A program made the translations under genes and the position numbers. From Hordeum vulgare subsp. vulgare (Eukaryota; Streptophyta; Magnoliopsida; Poales; Poaceae), in the NCBI RefSeq assembly GCF_904849725.1, contig NC_058518.1, positions 393,749,581 through 393,813,580 of the forward strand: a stretch of 64,000 bases of DNA, in the 5' to 3' direction. Shown here in pieces: positions 1 through 13,349 of this stretch. Position 1 is the stretch's first letter. Every line of letters begins with the position of its first letter. The notes beneath the pieces were generated by a model that was not told where the DNA came from, did no database searches, and saw only the letters and a program-made list of their open reading frames with translations.

Positions 1-791
1 ATTAACACATAACCAGAGAAACCTCAGAACTCATCTACCTCGGACCCTCATACTCATAATGATACTAAGTTTGGCGGCACATGTGAGTCCGCTCCACGGT
101 ACTGGTTGCCTCTACACCTCTCTCGCCACAAATAGTGTTGAAGCAATTTCGAACATCCTCGTCCTGAGATACTAAGGAAACTGAATGATAACAAGTGTGA
201 CATGGACCCCTAGAGATCAACTCCCCAAATCCAATCCATACGTTCTGGAGACACCAAGAACAATGTTCTGCTCACACATCATAGAGGTTCTGAAATACCC
301 GCGTGATCCTAAGAAAATTGAGAGAGAAGAGCAGTAGAATTAAAATGCCCACGTCAAGATTCCTCACTAGAGTGGGGAAGAGGAGTAAAAATAATTCCTA
401 ATATTTGATATATAAATAGACTCAAAATAGTTTTTCACTAGACTCAACAACAGACAAGTTCGACCAATCAAGGGGGCTCTGGTCGGTACTTCTCTGATAC
501 TCACTTCTAATGCTCAAAATGGAGTACAACCCTCACGATGGCTCGAGGGCCTAGATAAGGATAGAAGTGCATTTTGGATATCTTCACAACAATGGATATC
601 TTAACAATACATGTAAAGAAGAGATGAGTACATGGAGTCGGCTTACACTCGCCACAAGCTTACAACACGAATAACTCAATACCTCAATATATAGCTATCA
701 TCATATAGAAGAGCATCATCCGGCTACGAATCAAAACAAACAAAAAGAGACAACGTCCACCCTGCTATCCTAGGCTGCCAAACTAGAATCC
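1..791. other. Old non-coding repeat, left part of the host of element A
   Basis: No long ORF and no conserved motif was found. The stretch ends in AATCC, the target-site duplication of element A, and should continue at 7831. It reads like a decayed LTR or internal retrotransposon sequence, but no boundary could be fixed. Confidence 0.4.
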
Positions 792-2483
792 AGATGTCTA
801 CTACGCAACCTTCTTCTTGTAGATGTTGTTGGGCCTCCAAGTGTAGAGGTTTGTAGGATAGTAGCAATTTTCCCTCAAGTGGGTGACCTAAGGTTTATTA
901 GTCCGCGGGAGGCGTAGGATGAAGATGGTCTCTCTCAACCAACCCTGCAACCAAATAACAAAGAGTCTCTTGTGTCCCCAACACACCCAATACAATGGTA
1001 AGTTGTATAGGTGCACTAGTTTGACGAAGAGATGGTGATACAAGTGCAATATGGATAGTAGATATAGTTTTTTGTAATCTGAAATTATAAAAACAGCAAG
1101 GTAACTAATAGTAAAAGTCAGCACGAACGGTATTGCAATGCGTGGAAACAAGGCCTAGGGTTCATACTTTCACTAGTATAAGTTCTCTCAACAATGATAA
1201 CATAATTCGATCATATAACTAGCCCTCAACATGCAACAAAAAGTCACTCCAAAGTCATTAATAGCGGAGAACAAACGAAGATATTATTGTCGGGTACGAA
1301 ACCACCACAAAGTTATTCTTTCTGATCAATCTATTCAAGAGTCCGTAGTAAAATAACACGAAGCTATTCTTTCTGTTCGATCCATCATAGAGTTCGTACT
1401 AGAATAACACCTTAAGACACACATCAACCAAGACCCTAATGTCACCTAGATACTCCATTGTCACCTCAAGTATCCATGGGCATGATTATACGATATGCAT
1501 CACATAATCTCAGAATCATCTATTCAACCAACACATAGAACTTCAAAGAGTGCCCCAAAGTTTCTACCGGGGAGTCAAGAATAAAACGTGTGCCAACCTC
1601 TATGCATAGATTCCCATTGTCACGAAACCCGCAAGTTGATCACCAAAACATACATCAAGTACTCACATGAATATCCCATTGTGACCACAGATAGACACGT
1701 GCAAGACATACATCAAGTGTTCTCAATTCCTTAAAGACTCAATCCGATAAGATAACTTCAAAGGGAAAACTCAATTCATTACAAGAAGGGAGAGAGGGAA
1801 GAACATCACAAGATCCAACTATAGTAGCAAAGCCCGCGGTACATCGAGATCAGGACATCTCAAGAACACGAGAGAGAGAGAGAGATCAAACACATAGCTA
1901 CTGGTACATACCCTCAGCCCCGAGGGAGAACTACTCCCTCCTCGTCATGGAGATCGCCGGGATGATGAAGATGGCCACCGGAGATGGATTCCCCCTCTGG
2001 CATGGTGCCGGAACGGGCTCCCAATTGGTTTTTGGTCGCTACAGAGGCTTGCGGCGGCGGAACTCCTGATCTAGGTTTATTTCTGGAGGTTTGTGTATTT
2101 ATAAGAATTTATGGCGGTGGAATTACGTCAGTTGGGCCAACGAAGAGGTCACGAGCCTCCTAGGCTCTCCCGGGGGGTTGGGCGCGCCTACCGGACTCGT
2201 GACTCCCTCGTGGCTCTTCTGGCCTTCTTCCAAAGCTTCGGGGGTCTCTTTTGGTCCAAAAAAAATCATAGTGAAAGTTTTATTCCATTCGGACTCCTTT
2301 TGATATTCCTATCTGAAAAAGGTCAAAAACAAGGAAAAAACAAAAACTGGCACTGGGCTCTAGGTCAATAGGTTAGTCCTAAAAATAATATAAAATAGCA
2401 TATTAATGCATATAAAACATCCAAAGTTGATAATACAATAGCCTGGAACGATCAAAAATTATAGATACGTTGGAGACATATCA
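792..2483 (-). repeat. Element A 3' LTR
   Basis: Left-hand LTR of A. It pairs with 6128-7825 along its length. The outer end (plus-strand right side) carries the LTR-terminal palindrome GATACGT/ACATATC. A short GA microsatellite lies near 1867-1885. It contains only short chance ORFs. Confidence 0.87.
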
Positions 2484-2498
2484 AGCATCCCCAAGCTT
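2484..2498 (-). other. Element A polypurine tract
   Basis: On the minus strand the sequence just inside the 3' LTR reads AAGCTTGGGGATGCT, a purine-rich tract where plus-strand DNA synthesis would be primed. The same motif abuts the 3' LTR of B and C. Confidence 0.75.
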
Positions 2499-5142
2499 AA
2501 TTCCTGCTCGTTCTCGAGCACGTAAATGATAAAAACAGAATTTTTGATGTGGAATGCTACCTAACATATATTGTAACATGAATATTCAGATCCGTATGAT
2601 TCAAAGAAAAAAAGTTTAATATTGACATAAGAACAATAATACTTCAAGCATACTAACAAAGCAATCATGTCTTCTCGAAATAACATGGCGAAAGAAAGTT
2701 ATCATACAATATCATATAGTCTGGCTATGCTCCATCTTCCCCACACAACGTATTTAAATCATGAACAACCCCGGTCTTTGTCAAGCAATTGTTTTCACAC
2801 TTTTACTTCCTCAAACCTTTTCAACTCTCACGCAATACATGAGCGTGAGCCATGGACATAGCACTATAGGTGGAATAGAATATGGTGGAGGTTGTGAGGC
2901 AAAAAGGAGGAGATGGTCACATCAACTAGGCGTATCAACGGGCTATGGAGATGCCCATCAATAGATATCAATGTGAGTGAGTAGGGATTGCCATGCAATA
3001 TATGCACTAGAGCTATAAGTGTATGAAAGCTCAAAAAGAAACTAAGTGGGTGTGCATCCAACTTGCTTGCTCACGAAGACATAGGGCAATTTGTGGAAGC
3101 CCATCATTGGAATATACAAGTCAAGTTTTATAATGAAATTCCCACTAGTATATGAAAGTGACAATATATGCGACATTCTGTCATGAAGATCATGGTGCTA
3201 CTTTGAAACACAAGTGTGATAAAGGATAGTAGCATTGTCCCTTCGCTCTTTTTCTCTCATTTTTTGTTTGGGCTCTTTGGCCTCTTTTTTTCTTTTTTGC
3301 ATTTTCAATTTTTTTGTGGGCTCTTTGGCCTCTTTTATTTTATTTTTATAGTCCGGAGTCTCATCCCAACTTGTGAGGGAATCATAGCTTCCTTCCTTTC
3401 CTCACATGGGACAATGCTCTAATAATGATGATCATCACACTTTTATTTACTTACAACTCGATTCTTAGAACAAAAGATATGACTCTATATGAATGCCTCC
3501 GACGGTGTACCGGGATGTGCAATGACTCATGTGTGACATGTATGAAAGATATGAACGTGGCTTTGCCACAAATACGATTTTAACTACATGATCATGCAAA
3601 GCAATATGATAATGATGGTGCGCGTCATAATAAACGGAATGATGGAAGTTGCATGGCAATATATCTTGGAATGGCTGTGGAAATGCCATGATGGGTAGTT
3701 ATGGTGGCTGTTTTGAGGAAGGTATATGGTGGGTTTATGCACCGGCAAAAATTGCACGGCACTAGAGAGGCTAGCAATGGTGGAAGGGTGAGAGTGCGTA
3801 TATACCATGGACTCACATTATTCATAGAGAACTCACATACTTGTAGCGAAAGTTTTATTAGTAATCAAAACAAAGTGCTAGACGCATGCTCCTAGGGGAA
3901 GGGTTGGTAGGAGTTAACCATCGTGCGATCCCGACCTCACAAAGGATGACACTCAATAAAAACATCATGCTCCGACTTCCTAACATAGCGGTTCACCATA
4001 TGTGCATGCTACGGGAATCACAAACTCTAACACAAGTATTTCTACCAATCCATAATTAATAACTAGCATGACTCTAATATCACCATCCTTATGTCTCAAA
4101 ACTATATGCAAAGAATCAAACTTCTCATAGTACTCGATGCACTCTATATGAAAGTTTTTATTATATCCTTCTTGGATGCCCATCATATTAGGACTAGATT
4201 CATAACCTAAGAAAATTACCATGCTGTTTAGGACTCTCAAAATGATATAAGTGAAGCATGAGAGTAAAAGAAAAACTACTCCAAAAGATATAAGTGAAGC
4301 TCAATGAGTAGTGAATAATTATTTGGCTATGTGAAGACTCTCCCATCTAAGAATTTCAGATCCTAAGTATCTTATTCAAACAAAATAAAATGACACTCCA
4401 AAGATAGCACGAATCATGTGAAGAAGCAAAAACTTAGGTCCAACCGATACTAACCGATAATTGTTGAACAAGAAAGGTGGGATGCCAACCGGGGCATCCC
4501 CAATCTTAGATGCTTCAGACTTCTTGAAATATTGGTTGGGGGTGTCTTTGGCATCCCCAATCTTGAGCTTTTGTGTCTCCTTAATTCCTCTCATATGGTG
4601 GTTTCCAAAATCTTAAAAACTTCACTCACACAAAACTCAACAAGAACTCGTGAGATAGGTTAGTATAAATCAATGCAAAACTATATCATCCTCTACTGTA
4701 GAAAATCACTAAAATTATTATTTCACATTGCATACTAAATGCCTCTGCATATTTAAAACTCCCATCCTCAAATGGAATCATTAAACAAGTAAACATATGC
4801 AAACAATGCAAACAAAACAGCAATCTGCCTAAACAGAATAGTCTGTAAAGAATGCAGCAAGATCCATACTTAATTAACTCCAAAAATCTGCAAAAATTTG
4901 ATTCTGTAGATAATTAATAAGAGCATACTGTGTCCAAATTTCAAGCTATTACGACGTACAGAATATTCTAGGGAATTTTTGCACTACAAGCAAACTTTCT
5001 GTTTTGGAACAGCAACTCCTATACTTGCAAATTAAGCATGGTAAAGGCTATCCTTGACATTTTTATTGAACTAAAAGCTGTAAAACATGATTAATACAGT
5101 AGCTTAATCATGTGAACACACAAAAACAGTAAGGATACATAT
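2499..5142 (-). other. Long non-coding internal region of element A
   Basis: No ORF over 90 codons looks real here. Segments are homologous to the internal regions of C (27260-28682 and 15714-16898), B (11835-13349) and E (50546-53144). Two internal polypurine-like motifs (GGGGATGCC on the minus strand) lie near 4491-4503 and 4551-4562. Two copies of a TTCACTTATATC-type motif lie at about 4243-4257 and 4283-4300. The region occupies the 3' half of the element, where pol would sit in an autonomous relative. Confidence 0.7.
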
Positions 5143-5194
5143 TGGTTTGTCTCCCAACAAGCACTTTTCTTTAATGCCTTTCAAGCTAGGCATG
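5143..5194 (-). other. Conserved post-ORF RNA motif, copy in element A
   Basis: On the minus strand a GCCTAGCTT...AAAGGC segment is followed by GTGCTTGTTGGGAG. It starts about 17 nt after the stop of the ORF ending at 5211. The same arrangement is present in B, C and E. In this copy the second half of the GTTGGGAGGCAACCC stem is damaged (GGGAGAC). Confidence 0.6.
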
Positions 5195-5210
5195 ATGATT
5201 TCAATGATGC

Positions 5211-5980
5211 TCACATAAAAGATAAGGATTGAAACATGATGGAAGCATCATGGAGCATATGACTAGCACATTTAAGTCTAACCCACTTCCTATGCATAGG
5301 GATTTTGTGAACAAACAATTTATTGGAGCAAGAATAAACTAGCATAGGAAGGTAAAATAAGCATAGCTTCAAAAATTTCAACACATAGAGAGGAAGCTTG
5401 ATATTATTGCAATATGTAGAAGCATATGATCCTCTCTCATAGTAATTTTCAGTAGCATCATGAATGAATTCAACAATATAACCAGCACCTAAAGCATTCT
5501 TTTCATGATCTACAAGCATAGAAATTTTACTACTCTCCACATAAGGAAATTTATTCTCATAAATAGTAGTGGGAGTATCGTAAAAGACTTGAACACTACA
5601 AATTGTTCCACATTAAAAGAGTAATGTTCAGTAAGAGGGTAATCAGAATTGTGAGAAGTTTTATTATCATTCTTCTTTATAGCATAGGTATCATCACAAT
5701 AATCATCATAGATAAGGAGCATGCTTTCATCATAATAATTTTGATCATTCAAAGTGGGGGAACTAAAAAGATCATCTTCATCAAACATAGCATCCCCAAG
5801 CTTGTGGCTTTGCATATCATTAGCATCATGGGTATTCAAAGAATTCATACTAACAACATTGCAATCATGCTCATCATTCACATATTTTATGCCAAGGATT
5901 CTATGTAATTCTTCTTTTAGCACTTGAGCACAATTTTCATTTCCATCATTTTCGTGAAAGACATTAAAAAGATGAAGCAT
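5211..5980 (-). pseudogene. Broken first ORF of element A, acidic protein with a putative C-terminal membrane segment
   Basis: Two overlapping reading frames (5980 to 5510, then 5540 to 5211) read like one protein broken by a frameshift near 5510-5540. The first part is acidic, with runs such as DEDDLF and IYDDYCDDTYAIK. The second part ends in a hydrophobic stretch (roughly residues 49-71 of its frame, around LKFLKLCLFYLPMLV) followed by the basic segment KIPMHRKWVRLK. I recognise similar ORFs from Triticeae Gypsy elements but know no function. It is the first ORF after the PBS (6100-6117), where gag would be expected, yet no zinc knuckle or gag motif is visible. It could be a divergent gag, an env-like or another accessory protein. 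Confidence 0.6.
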
Positions 5981-6099
5981 ATGAGGTAACTTTAATTCCT
6001 TTTGTTTGTAGTTTTCTATTAATAAACTAAACTAGTGATAAAACAAGAAACTAAAAGATTCGATTGCAAGATCTAAAGATATACCTTCAAGAGCTAAGC

Positions 6100-6117
6100 T
6101 CCCCGGCAACGGTGCCA
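6100..6117 (-). other. Element A primer-binding site
   Basis: The minus strand reads TGGCACCGTTGCCGGGGA, one base from the tRNA-Asp-type PBS TGGCGCCGTTGCCGGGGA known from Athila-like Gypsy elements. It lies 10 bases inside the 5' LTR. Confidence 0.82.
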
Positions 6118-6127
6118 GAAAAGAGCT

Positions 6128-7825
6128 TGATGTCTACTACACAACCTTCTCCTTGTAGACGTTGTTGGGCCTCCAAGTGCAGAGGTTTGTAGGACAGTAG
6201 CAATTTTCCCTCAAGTAGGTGACCTAAGGTTTATGAATCCACGGGAGGCGTAGGATGAATATGGTCTCTCTCAAGCAACCCTGCAACCAAATAACAAAGA
6301 GTCTCTTGTGTACCCAACACACCCAATACAATTGTAAGTTGTATAGGGGCACTAGTTCGGCGAAGAGATGGTGATACAAGTGCAATATGGATAGTAAATA
6401 TAGGTTTTTGTAATCTGAAATTATAAAAACAGCGAGGTAACTAATAGTAAAAGTGAGCACGAACGGTATTGCAATGCGTGGAAACAAGGCCTAGGGTTCA
6501 TACTTTCACTAGTATAAGTTCTCTCAACAATGATAACATAATTGGATGATATAACTAGCCCTCAACATGCAACAAAAAGTCACTCCAAAGTCATTAATAG
6601 CGGAGAACAAATGAAGAGATTATTGTCGGGTATGAAACCACCACAAAGTTATTCTTTCTGATCAATCTATTCAAGAGTACGTAGTAAAATAACACGAAGC
6701 TATTCTTTCCGTTCGATCCATCATAGAGTTCGTACTAGAATAACACCTTAAGACACACATCAACCAAGACCCTAATGTCACCTAGATACTCCATTGTCAC
6801 CTCAAGTATCCGTGGGCATGATTATACAATATGCATCATACAATCTCATAATCATCTATTTAACCAAGACATAGAACTTCAAAGAGTGCCCCAAAGTTTC
6901 TACCGGAGAGTCAAGAATAAAACGTGTGCCAACCTCTATGCATACATTCCCAATGTCACGAAACCCACAAGTTGAACACCAAAACATACATCAAGTACTC
7001 ACATGAATATCCCATTGTGACCACAGATAGAGACGTGCAAGACATACATTAAGTGTTCTCAATTCCTTAAAGACTCAATCCGATAAGATAACTTCAAAGG
7101 GAAAACTCAATTCATTACAAGAAGGGAGAGGGGGAACAACATCATAAGATCCAACTATAGTAGCAAAGCCCGCGTTACATCGAGATCAAGACATCTCAAG
7201 AACACGAGAGAGAGAGAGAGAGAGAGATCAAACACATAGCTACTGGTACAGACCCTCAGCCCCGAGGGAGAACTACTCCCTCCTTGTCATGGAGATCGCC
7301 AGGATGATAAAGATGGCCACCGGAGATGGATTCCCCCTCTGGCAGGTTGCCGGAACGGGCTCCCGATTGGTTTTTGGTGGCTACAAAGGGTTCGGCGGCG
7401 AAACTCCCGATCTAGGTTTATTTCTGGAGGTTTCTCTATTTATAAGAATTTATGGCGGTGGAATTACGTTAGTTGGGCCCACAAGGAGGTAACAAGCCTG
7501 TTAGGCCCTCCCGAGGGGGTAGGGCGCACCTACCGGGCTCGTGACTCCCTCGTGGCTCTTCTGGCCTTCTTCCAAAGCTTCGGGGGTCTCTTTTGGTCCA
7601 AAAAAAATCACCGCGGAAGTTTTATTCCATTTGGAATCCGTTTGATATTCCTATCTGAAAAAGGTGAAAAAACAAGGAAAAACAGAAACTGGCACTGGGC
7701 TCTAGGTCAATAGGTTAGTCCCAAAAATAATATAAAATAGCATATTAATGCATATAAAACATCGAAAGTTGATAATACAATAGCGTGGAATGATAAAAAA
7801 TTATAGATATGTTGGAGACGTATGA
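6128..7825 (-). repeat. Element A 5' LTR
   Basis: Right-hand LTR of A, starting TGATGTCTACTACAC on the plus strand and ending ACGTATGA (terminal CA changed to GA). A GA microsatellite lies at about 7205-7228. The 5 bases after it (AATCC) match those before the left LTR. Confidence 0.87.
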
Positions 7826-7830
7826 AATCC

Positions 7831-10200
7831 ATCCTATCATGTTCGAGGAAGAAGAAGAAGAACTCCAAATACAACAAGCATCGCTCTCACGTAAAAGTAT
7901 CTCTTTACCTATACCTCCACCTGTTGTAGTAATCTGTGAGCCACGGGGACTCGGTAATCTCATTACCAAGGGTATCAATAATAGTAAAGCTTACTAGTCT
8001 GGAATGGTTAAGTGGTGAGGTTGCAGAAGCACTAAGAATTTTATCTGGCTAACATACGAGTACAAGAATAAGTATAGTGATCTACGCATAAATGGACGTG
8101 AAGCAGGGGTGCTCCAACACATCCATCACAAACTAACCACAAGTTGCAGTCAAAAACCTTAACCCCGAGATAGCCCGAAGTATACTCGGAATCCCGGTGC
8201 ACAAGACATTCGTTAAAGGTAAAGCAAATCCCGCAAGACCGCCCGATGTGTCGAAAACCCGATAGGAGCCAAGTATCTCGTTATCAGGACATGATGGATG
8301 TGTGATGGTTACCACGCCAATCACTAAGTTGCCCCGGACGGCGTTAATAAGTTGCTCTGATTTGGACCAACACCATCAACGCTGGCCCACCCTATATTTT
8401 GTTGGATGAAAATCCACGCGTGGGCGACCCTCTATGCAATTAATAAATTATCACTATTATTCTGTTGATAAATTTTTGTACCAATTTTGTGCCTTGTCTA
8501 AATAGTTTTGTCCCAAAATGAATTATCAAGGGGGTCCCCATAACTGCTCAAAACATGTTAGGAGCGCTCAGTATGGAACATAACACCGGTAATCGAAAAC
8601 TAAGGCGAGAAAAGTGGAACAAAACATTGAGAAAAAGTCCAACCCTTCCACCTTTTACCAAGTTTATAGATGCATTAATTAAATAGCAAGAATAATGTGA
8701 TATCCCAAGATATCCATGTTATCACATGGAACAACCTGCACCAGTAACTAGCAATGCTATATGAAGGGTTGAGCAAGCGGTAACATAGCCAAACAATGGT
8801 TTGCTGGGATGAGGAGGGTTAGAGACTTATCATGGCATTTTGGAGGCTTGACAAACAAGTGGTAGGTAGAGACACATAGCGATAGAAACGAGACAACTAG
8901 CATGTTAACGATAGTAGTGATATCCAAGGTAACGGTCATCTTCCCAAGAACCTCGCTTGGAAGAAGAACGAATCTGTGTAGTAGACAAACCGGCGTGGTC
9001 AAACGAATCCTCATACTCCAAAATGCTTTCAAATCTCTAGCGAGGAGAAGCAAATCTGGAAACAGAAAAATGACATGGTAAACACCACAACATATTCATG
9101 ACATGATGCATAAACAAGGATAATGCATGTCAAGTTTAAAGATGCAAAGCATGGAAAAGCGCAACAATCAATTACTACACATTAACTGAAGTTCAATATG
9201 CAATGATTTTCATCTTAACAAAACTCCACATTTGAATTATTTAGTTCTTTCTTATTTAGGTACCCAACAAGTTTGAATGTTGTTAACATGGCAAGAGGTG
9301 AATCATGAGTAAACTACCTATCTAGGCAATTTAAATAAGTTCATAAATATCATATAGCATTCTCACAGCGACCCCATATGCAAATTTCAAATTTGGTTCA
9401 GATATGTCTAAAACATAATTTTATATTTATCAAATAGTAAAAGAAAGTGCACTATGTTATTCGACACGTTTTTCTAATGAAGTTACATAGTTTTTCTAAT
9501 TCAGAGCTACGGTTATTTAGTTATGGAATAAACCATTTCAACATTTCATTTGTGCAAAAGAATACAAACAACAAGTTAAATATTTTTAACATGGTTAAAA
9601 GTTGGATGTTGTTAAACAACATGAAATTCTAATCATTTTATTTATTTAAAACATTTTAATCCGATGTACAGTTATTTTGTTATTAGCATTTTAAAATGAT
9701 GGCATTTTTTATAAATGCGCATGTTTTGGTTATTACACAAATTTGCAAGAGGGAAAAACAATGCACTATGGGCCTAATTTGGTGTGCATAACATAGGTAG
9801 AATGTGCCGAGGACGACAAATAGGAGGAGAGGTAGACTGGGCCAAGCCCATCAGCAGGAAAAAAATAGGGGGTTTCTCACCCTCGGATGGGCCTTGAGGA
9901 GGCCAGCATGCGTGGCGGGCTGGGCTAGCGGGCATTGGAAGCTAGGTCACGGGAGAGGGGACCTGCGTTGGCCTACCGGGTGTGGCTCACGCGGGGGTTA
10001 GAAAGCTACGTCATGCTCCTCCCTACCCGAGCACAGAGAGGTAGCGGTGATGATGTAGGGATGGCAGTTGTTGGCGGGGCTTTACTGGAGCATGGCGGTA
10101 GGAGGAGAGGAAGCCGGGGATGGGGTCGTTGTTGCGGGATCGGCAGGATCGGGGGATGTGGCGTCAGATCAAGGCACGAGCGGCATCTTGACTAGCTCGG
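7831..10200. other. Decayed LTR-like host sequence between elements A and B
   Basis: No convincing ORF. AT-rich from about 8400 to 9780, then GC-rich to 10200. It resembles, from memory, a common Triticeae Gypsy LTR, but no LTR pair, PBS or terminus was found in the window. It should continue at 34344 after element B. Confidence 0.4.
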
Positions 10201-11821
10201 TGATGAAGATATGATGTATATACTTCTCGCTCCTCATTGGTTACCCCAAGTGGAAGATTGATATGTAGTCAGCACCAAGCTTTCCCTTACACGGAGATTG
10301 TAAGGTTTATCGAACCACGAGGACTCCGAGGATCAACAAGTAGGTGTCTCCTACCCTAGGGCTAGCAGAAGACATGGACCTACAGACACACAAAAAAAAC
10401 TTTGCTCCCAACGAGTACAGAGAGGTTGTCAATCTCTCCGGCCTTGTAGTTTGCAAAGTATCAAAACACAAGCGGGAAAAGTGATAGTGATTGCACAGGA
10501 AAAGTAAATGAAAGCAATAAATGATCGAGGTGTAAGCACTAGTGGTGATATGGACCATAGTCACATGATGTTCAGTAGTGATGTCTCTCTCCCAAAAGAT
10601 GATAAACAACTATGCTTGGGTGAACAAATTACAGCTGGGCAATTGACAGAATTATGAACGCACCGCAATGCTAATTATGCTACTTGAAAGTTAGAGGCTC
10701 AATAGTAATGGGCAGTACACCAAGAAAAGTAGTCCGTTTATTCATCAACATCTACTTACTAATCATCCACCTTGAGATATCTATCCAGAACATCTCTCTA
10801 GTATTAAGTTGCGAACCCCACCCAAAGTGTAAACTCAAAGCAACGGACAACTGCATTAACGAACTATGTGTAAGGTAAACAATCCTTGCAACCATGGTCA
10901 CAAGCACCGTTGTTTTCTCCCTGGTGGCAACAAAACATCCCCTAGTCTCATGATTCTGTCACTCAAGCTAGACATCAGGGGGCATGAACCCACAATCATG
11001 CATAATGCTCCCTCTTGGAGTTACAATATACTACTCGGCCAAAGCAATACAAAGCAACGGAGAACATGCATGAATCACTAAAGAACATAATATAAAAGGA
11101 TAATCAAATATATAACTCATAACAATCTGAACATAATCTCATAATCCATCGGATCCCAACAAACCGAGCACAGCAATAACAAGGAAATTACATAGATGCC
11201 TTGATCATGTAGGGTAGCTCACAAGGGCTAATCATGGAAGCACAAGATTGGAGAGAAGACATCACATAGCTACTGGTCATGGACTCGTGGTCCAAGGAGG
11301 ACTACTCACAGCACGTCCGAGAAGTGTCCAATCCTCCCTCTGGCAGGGTGCCGGAAAGAGGTCTCCTGACGCTCCCGATCTTGGAAGCGCTGTGGTGGCG
11401 GAACGATGGAGAAATTCGCAATTCTGGATGTCGTCTAGGGTTTTCCTTGTCGAGGGGTAAATATAGGCGAAAGGAGGGCACCAGAGGGTGTGGGACCCAC
11501 CTAGGTGGCCTCCCAGCGAGGCCTGGGGTGGCCCGAGACCACAGGTCGCCTGGGCGGCCCCTAGCCCTCTTTCGTGCTTCATGAAGCTTCTGGTGCGCTG
11601 ATTTTTATATATTTTTCTCGGGATTTTTGGGGCTCCGGAAAATTGGGTAAAAGCCCCTGCAAAAAAGACATCAGCAGACAGAAAGTGGCACTGGGTGCAC
11701 TAAGTTAGTAGGTTAGTCCAAATATGTGTAAAAAGATATAAAAGTGTAGAAAAACATATAACAATGTCACCCAAAAGATCATGGAACAAGCAGAAATTAT
11801 AAATACGTTTGGGACATATCA
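10201..11821 (-). repeat. Element B 3' LTR
   Basis: Starts TGATGAAGATATGATG and ends GGGACATATCA on the plus strand. It matches 32692-34338 along its length. ORFs of about 100 codons near 11277-11584 occur in both LTR copies with different frames and are probably chance. Confidence 0.83.
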
Positions 11822-13349
11822 ACATCCCCAAGCTTAATTCCTGCTCGTCCTCAAGTAGGTAAATGATAACACAATAATTTCTGTGATGACATGCTAACAC
11901 ACATATAATAACTTCAAAGTAAAGCAAGTGATATACGCAATTCAAGTCAAGACAAATACAAGCAAGAGTCTATATCTAGTATTAAAATTAGCAAAGTAAG
12001 AACATAAAGGTGCAAGAGCTCTCATTGTCCACTCGAGTGTCTCCAAATGGTGTTTGCGTGCAAGAAGTGGGAGATGGGTTTAGAGTATAAAATATTTTTT
12101 TAATTGAGAACTCAATCTACTAAACCTCACACTTGGTCTCCTTCGGAATCTTATTTTGACTCATCCCCAGACCACTAGTCAGGCACAAGTCAAAATGATC
12201 CTCTCCCTTTCGACTTTGAGCACTCATGCAATGGATGAGCGTAAGCAAGATATGTTGGCACTTAGGATGGAAAATAGAATGATTATGGGGAAGGGAGACA
12301 AAAGGGGGTGAAAGGCTCACATCAATGAGGACAACCATAGGCGAGAGAAAGCCAAATCATGGATATGATGTGAGGAGTTGGGATTGCCATGCAACGGATG
12401 CACATATGAGCTAAGGTAAGCTCTCCAATGGAACTAGTGGGGGTGCATCCAACTTGCTTGCTCATGAAGACCTGGAGCACATTTGAGGAGGCTCATCATT
12501 GGAATATGCAAGTCAAGTTCTATAGTGTAAGGGTCCCCACATAGTTATACATAAATGATAATATCTATGTAGTACAAATATAGCAATGGAGTATGAGTGT
12601 GGATCTTTCAAAAGGAATAGTAGTGCTGCCCCCTTCTCTTTTTTTCTTTTTTTCTTTTTTTTGTGTGGCCTCTTTGGCTCTTTCTTTTTATCTCTCATTT
12701 GTCCTCTTTGGGATCTTTTCCTCACTTAAGAGCAACACTCTATGCTTTACAAGAATAAAAAGAAGATCATCACACTTTATAAGAAGTACTCAACATAAAT
12801 ACAAGTGAAAACTATCATGATGTATGCAAATGTATGCCTCTGCTAGTGTAGCAGGATATGCAATGAAACTAGCGCGTCATGTAGCAATAATAAGGGCAAT
12901 GCCCAACTATCATGCGGCTCCTCGATGAAGCAAAAGCATGTATGGCATGAAGATCAAGTCATGAGATGGTGGATGTTGCATGGCAATATATCTCGGAAAG
13001 GCTATGGAAATGCCTTAATAGGTAGGTATGGTGGCTGTTTTGAGGAAAGATATAACGAGGCTTATGATGACAGAGCGTATCATGACAAGGGTTTGGATGC
13101 ACCGGCGAAGTTTGCACCAACTCTCAAGATGAGAAAGGGCAATGAACAGTATCGAAGAGGATAGCAAAATATGGATGGTGGAAGTGCCAACAATCGAATA
13201 CTCACATTAGTCCGAAGAACTCATACACTTATTATCGGTAACTCTCTATCTAGTTAGGAAATTCAGAAAGAGACAAGTACCCCGAGGAGGAGTGTTTGGG
13301 GGTTTGGTTATCCTTGCACATCCTCGACCCATGGTAACGTGAGGGTACT
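11822..13349 (-). other. Left internal region of element B, non-coding
   Basis: Begins at the LTR with the polypurine tract (minus strand AAGCTTGGGGATGT). It then follows non-coding sequence also seen in A and C, for example around the plus-strand GGGTGCATCCAACTTGCTTG at about 12440. It stops abruptly at element C. Confidence 0.7.

Larger units (their letters stand above)
792..7825 (-). mobile_element. Complete non-autonomous Gypsy-type LTR retrotransposon (element A)
   Basis: Two LTRs of about 1.69 kb flank a 3.6-kb internal region. The 5-bp target duplication AATCC lies at 787-791 and 7826-7830. Orientation is minus: a tRNA-Asp-like primer-binding site lies beside the right LTR and a polypurine tract beside the left one. 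The internal region holds one broken ORF (5211-5980) and otherwise non-coding sequence, with no reverse transcriptase or integrase. The terminal TG of the left LTR is mutated to AG. A hand comparison of 801-1240 with 6137-6576 gives about 21 differences (near 5%), so it is an older insertion. The PBS type and internal homology to B, C and E suggest an Athila-like Gypsy lineage (Sabrina/WHAM/Fatima-like by memory). Confidence 0.88.

Noticed and set aside
11277..11584. Two opposite-strand ORFs of 101 codons in the B LTR
   Set aside because: GC-biased LTR sequence; the partner LTR (around 33791-34188) has different frames.
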